Assembly: GCA_002325605.1 (NCBI GenBank)
Contig: DCSM01000109.1
Coordinates: 1 to 14,174 of the forward strand
Length of the DNA stretch: 14,174 bases
Origin: Chloroflexaceae bacterium UBA1466
Lineage (GTDB): Bacteria; Chloroflexota; Chloroflexia; Chloroflexales; Chloroflexaceae
Direction: 5' to 3'
Shown: piece after piece, positions 1 to 7,788 of the stretch
How positions within the stretch are numbered: position 1 is the first letter of the stretch
Layout: every line of letters begins with the position of its first letter
Made by a program: the position numbers and the translations under genes
The notes under the pieces: generated by a model
Told to the model about the DNA's origin: nothing
Database searches by the model: none
The model's input: the letters and a program-made list of their open reading frames with translations, nothing else

Positions 1-11
1 CTAAAAGCCTA

Positions 12-40
12 TTGACAAAAAGAGAAATTTATGGTATGAG
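12..40 (+). promoter_or_regulatory. Possible promoter of the giant exported-protein gene
   Basis: A perfect TTGACA (12-17) is followed after 17 bases by TATGAG (35-40), a 4/6 match to TATAAT. TGG just before it (32-34) gives an extended -10 element. Transcription would start near 47 and leave a leader of about 180 bases before the ATG at 227. The weak -10 and the nearness of the window edge make this tentative. Confidence 0.4.
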
Positions 41-139
41 AATTAGGAAGATAGTACCATCGTCTGTGGGGCCGAGTGGCCAAGGGAGGCAAAAATGACT
101 TAGAAAAACGAGGTAGAAAAAGAAAAAATTTTGGCGCGG

Positions 140-171
140 ATGGGTACTAATATAGAGTACCCATAATTTTT
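140..171 (+). terminator. Hairpin terminator or attenuator in the leader of the giant gene
   Basis: ATGGGTACT (140-148) and AGTACCCAT (156-164) form a perfect 9-bp stem with a 7-base loop, followed by AA and five T (167-171). It either ends a transcript arriving from outside the window or, if the promoter at 12-40 is real, attenuates the downstream gene. AGTACCAT at 53-60 can also pair with the 5' arm, leaving one G bulged, which would be an anti-terminator pairing. Confidence 0.75.
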
Positions 172-181
172 CTCATTCGCT

Positions 182-219
182 TGGCCGGCATTGGGCCTGG
201 CCAGATTATGAGGAAGGAG
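182..219 (+). promoter_or_regulatory. Hairpin and ribosome binding site of the giant gene
   Basis: TGGCCGG (182-188) can pair with CTGGCCA (197-203, one G-U pair) around an 8-base loop, seven bases before the Shine-Dalgarno sequence AGGAAGGAG (211-219). That sequence sits 7 bases before the ATG at 227 and fixes this start. CTTGGCC (180-186) can alternatively pair with GGCCAAG at 78-84, so the hairpin could be opened by an upstream part of the leader. Confidence 0.6.
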
Positions 220-226
220 CGTTAGC

Positions 227-3200
227 ATGAGGAACGCACAACTTGTTCACCAACAGAGTAACCGTTTATTGTTGCTGTTGGCCTTTACGCTAAGTCTTGT
301 CGGTCTTTTGGTTTTGGCCCGCTTTTCCGTGGCTCAGGCCCAAACGCCTGCGCCCCAGACGGTCTATTTGCCTCTCGTGGTCGGGGTTCCACCGACTAAT
401 TCGCATTCGCCTGTAGGATTAACAGACGAACCACCATTGCAGGCCCCAGGAACCGTAGTGGAGTGGAAACCACCTTTTACCGTTACCCTAGATACCCACT
501 TGGGGAGCAACGACAAGGAAGGCATACCCTACAAGCTTCCCATTTTTACGCCAACAACAGGCTTCACGGCGGAACTGGTCTGCTCGAATGGGAAATGCCT
601 AAACGGGGACGATTTGGAGGCGCGTCGGAAAGCACTCCAAGAAACCTATAAGGCCATCGTGCAGGGGGGCCTCTGTGTGGGCCGCAGCGCGACCAGCGGT
701 CTTTTTAAGGCGGGGCTTGAAAAGCTCTCGACTTTTGCGCCAGGTCAACCCTACCTCAGTTGGGCTGATGAAACCAAGGACACTGGCATTCTGACGCTTA
801 CCTCAGATTACCAATCGCGCCAGTTGATACCAGCAGTTCAAAAATTGCTCCGTAATAGCAGCGACGCTGGGGCACTCACTGTTACGGAACGGCTCTACCG
901 TAGGATGGCGGGTTTACCTCTGCCAAACAGAACTACTCCCGAGAATTGGGCAACTAGTCCTGACATTCTGCTTATCTTTGATTCTAGGGATTGCAACAAA
1001 GATGTTGGTCACGCGCTTCTGCCCTATAAGGTTGAGTACCTAGCCAATGAAGCGCGAATTTATGTTTACGATCCCAATTATCCCATTTCAGAAACGGTCT
1101 ACTTGATTCCTGACTGGGATGGCCGAACGGATATTCCGCCTGCTAACGCAATTAGCGAGACGGAAACGGTGAATTTCACATCCACATTTGCTATTAGTCT
1201 TGAGGGCAAACCACTCATTCCTCCTATTGCTTCACGCAAGGTCTCATGGCAATGGGTCTTTACTTATACCAAATCTATTGCACATGACGATGTGTGGGGG
1301 ATTTATGCACCGTCCCAGGTCTTTACCCTTACCAGTAAACGGGATAGCACAGTCCTTACCCCAACAGTGCCACTGAGTCCAACCTGGGTATGGATAAATG
1401 ACAAATCTACTGGAGCTTTCTCGCTCACGTGGGTCAGCAACTTTACCCTCACAAAGAATTTGCCGCTCACGCATACCTGGGTAATTACTGCTCCAACCCA
1501 GGTCGTGACAGTCCCGGCTAAGGATAAGACAAAAGTTGTCAAAAACCCCTTTGCCTACAATCGTTATATCACAGTTTACAAAGACAATCGCTGGAGCTAT
1601 CCCTTCAATAGCTATGATGGCCCAGACGGTATCTGGAAAAACTATAGCTTCTACTACATTCCAGTTAATCTTTTGCAGCAGCAGCAACAAGCCGAAGGGA
1701 TGAAGAAGCTCGGTGGACCTGACACAACCGACTATTCGCTGTTGACAGGTGGAAGAGGTAGCAGGAGTAGTAGTAGCTCGCTGTTGACAGGGGGGAGAGG
1801 TAGTAGAAGTAGTAGCAGTTCACTAGTGATAGGGGGGAGAGGTAGCAGGAGTAGCAGTAGTTCGCTGTTGACAGGGGGGAGAGGTAGTAGGAGTAGCAGT
1901 GAGGGCATTAAGGTCGACCTCAACCGCTGCTTCCTCTATTTCTCCGAAGGGGCCTTCGCACCCATCGTCGGTGGCGGTGGTCTCCAGCGCGTTGCCTACG
2001 GTGATCCGTCTGACACCTGGGGCAAAGATCACAAGCCCTTCTGTTTTGGGCAACCGCCAGTTGCAAACCCCAACGACAACCAATATCGAGTTGATGGGCA
2101 GAACTCAGTCTTTAACTATGAGGGAACGCTCGATGTTACTGGGACAACCTGCTTAAATATCCGAAAGGATTTCAAGAGCATTGGGATCTATATCTCTGGA
2201 ACACAAGAGCTAACCGCCGTATTGCACCAAGAGGTACGGGGACGGGTGCAACATACCTACGAAGATGGAGCAACCCGCTCGGCAGAGCTAACTGCCCTGA
2301 TGCCCTTGCTCAAGGGCGAATTTATCACGATCACGTTGCAAGGAAACGCCGTCACAGTCTTCAATTGGTCGCCTATAACCAAGACCGTGGCGATGCTCCT
2401 GGGCTTCAAGAATGCTAAGATCGAGACGGAGTATAAGGTCAAACCAATAGCCGTACCTGCCTATAGCCGCGTGGTCTTCACGGCGTGGGATTGGTCACGG
2501 CTGGAAGATACCCTGATTGTCTCCAGTATTGGAAAGAACTACACAGGGGTTCTAAGCGACAGTATCTTGCAAGATACCAAGCCGATGATTGTGCGTTATC
2601 CCTTCCTCTACTACACAGCCCGCGAGGTGAAGTATGAGAAAGGTAAACCGCCTCAGGAGGTAGATGTAAACAAACGCGACGATACCATCTATCTCCACCG
2701 CAGCAAGCCCCTGAATTTCTCGATCCTCCCATCGACCTGCCCCGTGGCGAAGATTCAGTACAAATTGGAATACACGGGCCCCATTACTGGGGGGAGTGAA
2801 GTAAGTGATCCTTACGCCAACCCTTACTTTATCAAGGATACAGGCTGGTTAAACTATACTTTGCCCGTCACAGTCTCGCCAAATTTGCCCGATGCGAAGT
2901 ATCAGTTGACCGTAGAAAGCTACGACACCGTCAATAACCATTCTAATCCTATCCATCACCCCGTAGTTGTCTATAGTCAAATCCCATCAACAACGGCTAC
3001 GCTTGAAGGAGAGCTGTTAGATAAGGGAATCTACTCCGATCAAGTAACTGTGACGTTGCGGGCAACTAGCTATCTCTATGATCGCTTGGGAATTAAGTAC
3101 GCGCAACACAAAACTTACTATCGCTTAAATGGTGGCGAGTGGAAACTCTACGAGAAGCCCGTCAGCATTGCCCAGGATGGCACAATCCCCTTTGAGTATT

Positions 3201-6200
3201 ACACATTAGATGCAACAGGGATTACGGAACCCATCCAAACGCTCAACTTGCGGGTCAATCGGCGAGTCGTCACGATCATCCCACTCAACAAAGACCCCAA
3301 TCTCTATCGCAAGACCTTTGAGCAACTTGGGATGTTGCGGCGGGTACTCCAAACGCTTCAAGCACCCCAGATCATCAATGGGAAGCTCTATCCAGCAGGG
3401 ACAATCATCGCTGAGGGCGTGGCCAAAGATGAAGTTAAAGGAAGCGAGACCATCGTTCTGAGTTCCACCGAGATGCTCACGGGCACAATGACCTTGCCGC
3501 GAGCGCCAAAGGTGGCCCTTATCGGCAGCGAAAGTTCCTGGCAAGCAGAGATAGCGGGCCTTGTGAAGAACAAACTTGCCCTGGATGTAACGCTCCTGCG
3601 GGCAAATGAGGTAACGGAAGACAACCTTGCGAAGTACGATCTGGTTCTTCTCCCAGCGATCAGTAGTGACAAGTTAGAGGCTTTCAAAGTCTTATTTGGC
3701 GCAACAGGGCGCGAGGCATTGCGTACTTTTGCTCAGTCGCCAGGGAAGACGCTCTACTTCCAAGGGCTATCAACCTCTTTAATCGCTTGGCTTGATGAAC
3801 GCTTTAACGATACAGCCAACACCACGAATCTCAGAAGTGGTAATGCAACGGTCAGTATCGTTGACCAAAACAATCCTTTGACCTTCAACTTGTTCACGGA
3901 CAAACTTGAATTAGCCGATTCGCCCGCTTTGAAGGCAGGCTTAGGTCTAAGTGCAACCTTAGTCCTTTCGGATAGCACCCCCGTGATGTTGGAAGGGAAT
4001 TGGGGCCAAGGTCGAATAGTTTTAATGGCTGGCCACCCAACGATTGGGGCCGAAAACCCTGCGCCGGCCTACATTCTACTGGCCAACGTGCTGCTAACGG
4101 CGGTGCAAGAGCCACTTAATCTCCGGGGTTTCGTCCAACAGATCTACAGCGAACAGATGGAACGGGATCAGATACCCTACGTTTTGGGAGCCACTGTTGC
4201 CATCAATCGCTTTGTGCAACTAAGCAGCACCCAACCAGTGACAAAGGTGACGGTAGTTGAGACCCTTGCTACCCCCTTTGAGCTTGTGCCAGGGAGCGTT
4301 AGCCCAGAAGCTCAGGTGGTTACTGATCTTCTGCCGGTCAACGGGGTAAATTACACCCGGACCAAGCTAGTTTGGAACCTTACGCTCACTCAGACGGGGC
4401 AGGTTGCGCTCAAGTACAAAGTAGAGTTGCAGCATCTGGAGTTACTCAAGTCCCTGTATGAAGAAGCTTCGCGGGCTACTTTGACTTACGAAACTGCTGA
4501 TGGGTTAGCCCATGATCTAAAGGATCAAATCCTCGTTTTACGGATGGCCCTCCCGGCCAATCTCCAAACGGGGCCCCTTGATACCCGGCAAGACCTCTAT
4601 CCTTTGCCCAAGGAAGGACTGATCACAGATTATTCTGTGGTCATGCGGAATACGGAGGGAACCAGAGCAACCAACATTGGCATTGAGGTGGTTGTTCCCT
4701 TGATTGCGCCGGCCATCAACTTGCAAGATGCGGTCTTAGCCAACCCTTCACCCACTTCGCCTAGTGGCCAGCCGGCTTTGGTCCGCGATAAGGATGGCAA
4801 AGAAAAGTTGCCCCTTTTCAAGAATACGATCAAATTCTTGCAAGACTCAACGCGCTATCCCTTGCCCATTGGGGTTGCCAATCCCCAGGAATCTCGGTCA
4901 ATCAATGATTGGGATGGTACAACGGTCTATACCATTACGGTAAATCGCGTTATTGATTGGGATGACATCTTACCTGGAGATCTAAATGTAAGATGTGATA
5001 AGATTGTAGGAAAGACAAGCTTACCAGCCCGCGATCTGCTCAAAGAAGTGATTAAAATCATTCCTAAGGGCGATAAAACCTTGTTGGTCTTGCCTGCAAT
5101 GGTCTTACGCTGGAATTACGGCGCAATGCCAGGCTACGACTTTGAGAGTCCCGCTCGGCGAATAAACATCACAACCCAAGAGTATTACGAGCGATCTATT
5201 GCTTTGAGTGGTGCAGGCATCCTTAACCAAGACCTGGAATTTACGAATAACACAGAGGCCGTTGCGGTTCTGGTGCAACTCGGTACAGATAATGTACCTT
5301 TTGTCCTCCGCACCGAGTGGAAGAATTCCATTCCCAAATACCAAGGTTCTGCCCTGTCTAAGGTTCTGTATGATGACCTTTGGGGCCGCACGCACCGCGT
5401 AGATTTCCCCATGAAGTTCCTCTGGCTTATCCGCCACGCCAATGGAGCGGCCTCGAACGACAAGTATGGCCAAGTTGAGACCACTTTCAGCCACAAATTA
5501 TATGCTGACCAGAATAAAGATGGCAGGTTTGAGAAGCTTGTACCTGACTTCAACCTGGCAGATACCCAAATTCTCTTGAAAGGCACAATTGCGATAAGCA
5601 CAACCGGAAATAAGGTCCGGAGCATCCGGGGTGTTCTCCCGCTTTTCAAGGGTTTGAGCTGGCAAGTTACACCTTTTGACGGAGTTTCGTGTTTGCCCAG
5701 CAATCGCCCCGAAGATTGGGCAAAGGCCGTTAAGATCACTAAAGGTGGCGACATCACCAGGCTCATCGAAGATGAGGTACGCAGCGATAATCTCTATGAC
5801 TATTTGCCGTTTGAGATTATGCTCAATAGTGATCTAAAGGCGAACATCGAAGTTAATGCTTGTATCTCGGTTTCTGAAGACCCTGCCAAACGGTTTGAAG
5901 GCCCGATGAAGTTCACCGATGGGATGCTAACCACCTACGCGAACGTGGATGGGAGTGCAACGCGCCTGAATTTCTTTGCTACTCCGCCCGACGTGATCTG
6001 GGGTATTGAAAGCAATATGAGTCTGGCTACGACGCTTTCAAAGCCCATCGTTCATACCGATTATGACGAAGTAACTTACATTCTCACCCTGAAGGATGAG
6101 AATGACCCGCGAGACTTGCGTAGTCGCTCAACGGCAAATCTGGCTTCCACGGACGAATATCTCAAGACGGAAGGTTCCGAATCGTTTATGGACTCGGTCT

Positions 6201-7636
6201 TTGTCGGCGGGCGGGCTGGGACGCAAACCTACAAAGCTCTGCTTAACCCTGACTACAGCGACACAAGTTCCGAAAACGTTACAGCAGTTCGGTATTACCT
6301 TATCAATACATCCAACGATCTTTGGCAGGATGTCGATGTCAAGGTTATAACAGACACAGTGCTTGCCAACACAGGGACGCTTGCCAACGATTTGTTCAAG
6401 ATCGGAAATATCTTCGCCTGTCGTGACCCCAAGCGCCCTAATGACCCTGTGGCTTCGGATATACCTGGTTGGAATCGCAGAGTGGTTGCACCTGGCCAGT
6501 CCACGACTTTCTGGTTTAAGGTAACGGGCATAACCACCACCGAAGCTCTGCGAGGCCGGGTCTACCCCGTCAAGTTTAAGGTGACGGGTAAAAAGGTAGG
6601 GGGCGAATCTTTCGAGTATCCGTTGACCCCAGCGATGATCGGGTTGGTTGGAAAGAATGGCGAGCTTGCGACCAGCTATGGGCCCGCAACCGAAATCCAA
6701 TTCTTACAGACGTTGCCGCCCTTCATTACACCGCTTGACATTCGTTTCACCACTGAGGCCAACAAGATCACCCAGTTGAAGGCCTGTTGGTATAGTGGGC
6801 AAAAGGACTGCCCAGCGCTCTCTGCCTTGACCAAGATCGAGCCTGTCAAGCAGGGAACCAGCCTGATGATGTTTGTACCGCAACAGCAGACCTTTGAGAT
6901 GCAATCGCTAGTCCCGCAATTCCCCTTAGCGAACGCAACTGCGGCCCAGAATCAGGCCTTCTTAGTCTTGAAGGCCCGTGTTCAAGCTCACCAAGAGGGA
7001 TATTTCCCCTTTGCTGAAAGCGTGAGTGCAACCTACCTAGATTATCAAGGGATCAAACGCACGGTGACGGCTCCTGATCCCCAAATCAGAGTAAGTGGGG
7101 CAGTCCTTAACCCGATTGCGTTTGATGATCGGGGGATGGAAGCCAAAACCTATCCCGTGATCAATGGGCTAATCTACGGCAGGTATGGAGAAATCACCAC
7201 AACCCTGAAGGTGCATAATACTGGTGGGAAGCTGGCGCAGAATGCAACCCTTACGGTAACCGTTGGTTCAGGAGCCAAGAATGTGAAGATTACAGTTGAT
7301 CCCTTGGCGCAAGACTACACCATGTATGGCAACCAGATCGTTTGGAATCCTGGGAAAGGGAACGTTGCACCTGATTCGGCCTTCTTCCTTCCCTTAACCG
7401 TGCAGATCTTGAGCGACACTGCAAAGACGGCTCCCTTGTTTGCAGGGACGGGAACGCCAACGGCGACGGTCATTCTTACGGGGACATTCAATCTCATCGA
7501 CAAGATCGACGTTTCGTTCCGCGATGATGGCGGGAAGGTGAATTGGACAATCGAAACACCAATTCTGCCTTATCTAGTTTTCCCTGATCTGTGTTCTATC
7601 TCGCGTGATTTCTGCGTGCCCATTCTACCTAATTAA
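227..7636 (+). CDS. Giant exported multidomain protein with papain-like peptidase region, GRGSRS repeats and amidotransferase-like fold
   Basis: A 2469-residue protein, not recognised as a named family. A signal peptide (hydrophobic about 14-31, cleavage probably after A36-Q-A38) is followed by YLPLV (47-51). Residues 110-300 look papain-like: GGLC with C150 in front of a helix, GHALLPYKVE with H262, and IYVYDPNYP with D282, a Cys-His-Asp order. WSYPF...FYYIP (about 455-480) may close this domain, implying an insertion near 300-450. Q484-Q488 precede four copies of SLLTGGRGSRSSSS (504-556). Residues 850-990 look like Ig-type beta modules. Residues 1090-1300 resemble a class I glutamine amidotransferase-like fold (KVALIGSES, YDLVLLP, GQGRIVLMAGHP). 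Residues 1340-1500 and 2370-2445 look like DUF11-type modules. DQNKDGRFE (from D1761) resembles a calcium loop. No C-terminal anchor or sorting signal is visible. A surface adhesin or scaffold with a peptidase head is inferred; the peptidase call rests on motifs alone. Confidence 0.9.
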   Translation: MRNAQLVHQQSNRLLLLLAFTLSLVGLLVLARFSVAQAQTPAPQTVYLPLVVGVPPTNSHSPVGLTDEPPLQAPGTVVEWKPPFTVTLDTHLGSNDKEGIPYKLPIFTPTTGFTAELVCSNGKCLNGDDLEARRKALQETYKAIVQGGLCVGRSATSGLFKAGLEKLSTFAPGQPYLSWADETKDTGILTLTSDYQSRQLIPAVQKLLRNSSDAGALTVTERLYRRMAGLPLPNRTTPENWATSPDILLIFDSRDCNKDVGHALLPYKVEYLANEARIYVYDPNYPISETVYLIPDWDGRTDIPPANAISETETVNFTSTFAISLEGKPLIPPIASRKVSWQWVFTYTKSIAHDDVWGIYAPSQVFTLTSKRDSTVLTPTVPLSPTWVWINDKSTGAFSLTWVSNFTLTKNLPLTHTWVITAPTQVVTVPAKDKTKVVKNPFAYNRYITVYKDNRWSYPFNSYDGPDGIWKNYSFYYIPVNLLQQQQQAEGMKKLGGPDTTDYSLLTGGRGSRSSSSSLLTGGRGSRSSSSSLVIGGRGSRSSSSSLLTGGRGSRSSSEGIKVDLNRCFLYFSEGAFAPIVGGGGLQRVAYGDPSDTWGKDHKPFCFGQPPVANPNDNQYRVDGQNSVFNYEGTLDVTGTTCLNIRKDFKSIGIYISGTQELTAVLHQEVRGRVQHTYEDGATRSAELTALMPLLKGEFITITLQGNAVTVFNWSPITKTVAMLLGFKNAKIETEYKVKPIAVPAYSRVVFTAWDWSRLEDTLIVSSIGKNYTGVLSDSILQDTKPMIVRYPFLYYTAREVKYEKGKPPQEVDVNKRDDTIYLHRSKPLNFSILPSTCPVAKIQYKLEYTGPITGGSEVSDPYANPYFIKDTGWLNYTLPVTVSPNLPDAKYQLTVESYDTVNNHSNPIHHPVVVYSQIPSTTATLEGELLDKGIYSDQVTVTLRATSYLYDRLGIKYAQHKTYYRLNGGEWKLYEKPVSIAQDGTIPFEYYTLDATGITEPIQTLNLRVNRRVVTIIPLNKDPNLYRKTFEQLGMLRRVLQTLQAPQIINGKLYPAGTIIAEGVAKDEVKGSETIVLSSTEMLTGTMTLPRAPKVALIGSESSWQAEIAGLVKNKLALDVTLLRANEVTEDNLAKYDLVLLPAISSDKLEAFKVLFGATGREALRTFAQSPGKTLYFQGLSTSLIAWLDERFNDTANTTNLRSGNATVSIVDQNNPLTFNLFTDKLELADSPALKAGLGLSATLVLSDSTPVMLEGNWGQGRIVLMAGHPTIGAENPAPAYILLANVLLTAVQEPLNLRGFVQQIYSEQMERDQIPYVLGATVAINRFVQLSSTQPVTKVTVVETLATPFELVPGSVSPEAQVVTDLLPVNGVNYTRTKLVWNLTLTQTGQVALKYKVELQHLELLKSLYEEASRATLTYETADGLAHDLKDQILVLRMALPANLQTGPLDTRQDLYPLPKEGLITDYSVVMRNTEGTRATNIGIEVVVPLIAPAINLQDAVLANPSPTSPSGQPALVRDKDGKEKLPLFKNTIKFLQDSTRYPLPIGVANPQESRSINDWDGTTVYTITVNRVIDWDDILPGDLNVRCDKIVGKTSLPARDLLKEVIKIIPKGDKTLLVLPAMVLRWNYGAMPGYDFESPARRINITTQEYYERSIALSGAGILNQDLEFTNNTEAVAVLVQLGTDNVPFVLRTEWKNSIPKYQGSALSKVLYDDLWGRTHRVDFPMKFLWLIRHANGAASNDKYGQVETTFSHKLYADQNKDGRFEKLVPDFNLADTQILLKGTIAISTTGNKVRSIRGVLPLFKGLSWQVTPFDGVSCLPSNRPEDWAKAVKITKGGDITRLIEDEVRSDNLYDYLPFEIMLNSDLKANIEVNACISVSEDPAKRFEGPMKFTDGMLTTYANVDGSATRLNFFATPPDVIWGIESNMSLATTLSKPIVHTDYDEVTYILTLKDENDPRDLRSRSTANLASTDEYLKTEGSESFMDSVFVGGRAGTQTYKALLNPDYSDTSSENVTAVRYYLINTSNDLWQDVDVKVITDTVLANTGTLANDLFKIGNIFACRDPKRPNDPVASDIPGWNRRVVAPGQSTTFWFKVTGITTTEALRGRVYPVKFKVTGKKVGGESFEYPLTPAMIGLVGKNGELATSYGPATEIQFLQTLPPFITPLDIRFTTEANKITQLKACWYSGQKDCPALSALTKIEPVKQGTSLMMFVPQQQTFEMQSLVPQFPLANATAAQNQAFLVLKARVQAHQEGYFPFAESVSATYLDYQGIKRTVTAPDPQIRVSGAVLNPIAFDDRGMEAKTYPVINGLIYGRYGEITTTLKVHNTGGKLAQNATLTVTVGSGAKNVKITVDPLAQDYTMYGNQIVWNPGKGNVAPDSAFFLPLTVQILSDTAKTAPLFAGTGTPTATVILTGTFNLIDKIDVSFRDDGGKVNWTIETPILPYLVFPDLCSISRDFCVPILPN
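1736..1900 (+). repeat. Coding minisatellite, 42-bp unit, about 3.9 copies
   Basis: Units start at 1736, 1778, 1820 and 1862; the last is 39 bases. Each encodes S-L-L-T-G-G-R-G-S-R-S-S-S-S; the third has L-V-I in place of L-L-T. The unit is a multiple of three, so copy changes would keep the reading frame. Every Arg codon here is AGA or AGG, while CGN dominates elsewhere in the gene, and the coding strand is strongly purine-rich. The array lies just after a Gln run and joins the peptidase-like region to the beta-rich region, so it is probably a flexible basic linker. Confidence 0.95.
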
Positions 7637-7705
7637 GGTTTGGAAAGATGATGGAAGAGGAAAAAAAGGGGTTTTAAGCGCTTTGTTAGGTAGGAATTAA
7701 CTTGG

Positions 7706-7746
7706 AAGGGGCGAATCATAGGCTATTCTTATGATCGCCCCTTTTT
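7706..7746 (+). terminator. Rho-independent terminator after the giant gene
   Basis: GGGGCGAATCATA (7708-7720) pairs with TATGATCGCCCC (7730-7741), with one bulged A and a 9-base loop, followed by five T. Flanking AA/TT extends the stem. It lies 70 bases after the stop codon and separates the giant gene from the next one, so the latter probably has its own promoter or depends on readthrough. The outer arm resembles the hairpin at 13128-13166. Confidence 0.9.
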
Positions 7747-7788
7747 GCTAATTTAGCTCTCCTGAGAATTTCAAAAAGGTAAAGCATA

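Noticed and set aside
36..98. A 20-codon open frame in the leader that could be a leader peptide
   Set aside because: No Shine-Dalgarno precedes its ATG, and that ATG overlaps the proposed -10 element; it has no run of regulatory codons.
1736..1900. CRISPR-like direct repeats
   Set aside because: The units are contiguous with no unique spacers, and they lie in frame inside a coding region.
1732..1923. Minus-strand open frame rich in Leu and Pro
   Set aside because: It is the reverse complement of the 42-bp repeats inside the giant gene, with no ribosome binding site of its own.
5185..5766. Minus-strand open frame of 193 codons
   Set aside because: It lies fully antisense to the giant gene and shows no recognisable protein family or ribosome binding site.
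6128..6700. Minus-strand open frame of 190 codons
   Set aside because: Antisense to the giant gene, whose reading frame is continuous here; the translation has no family features.
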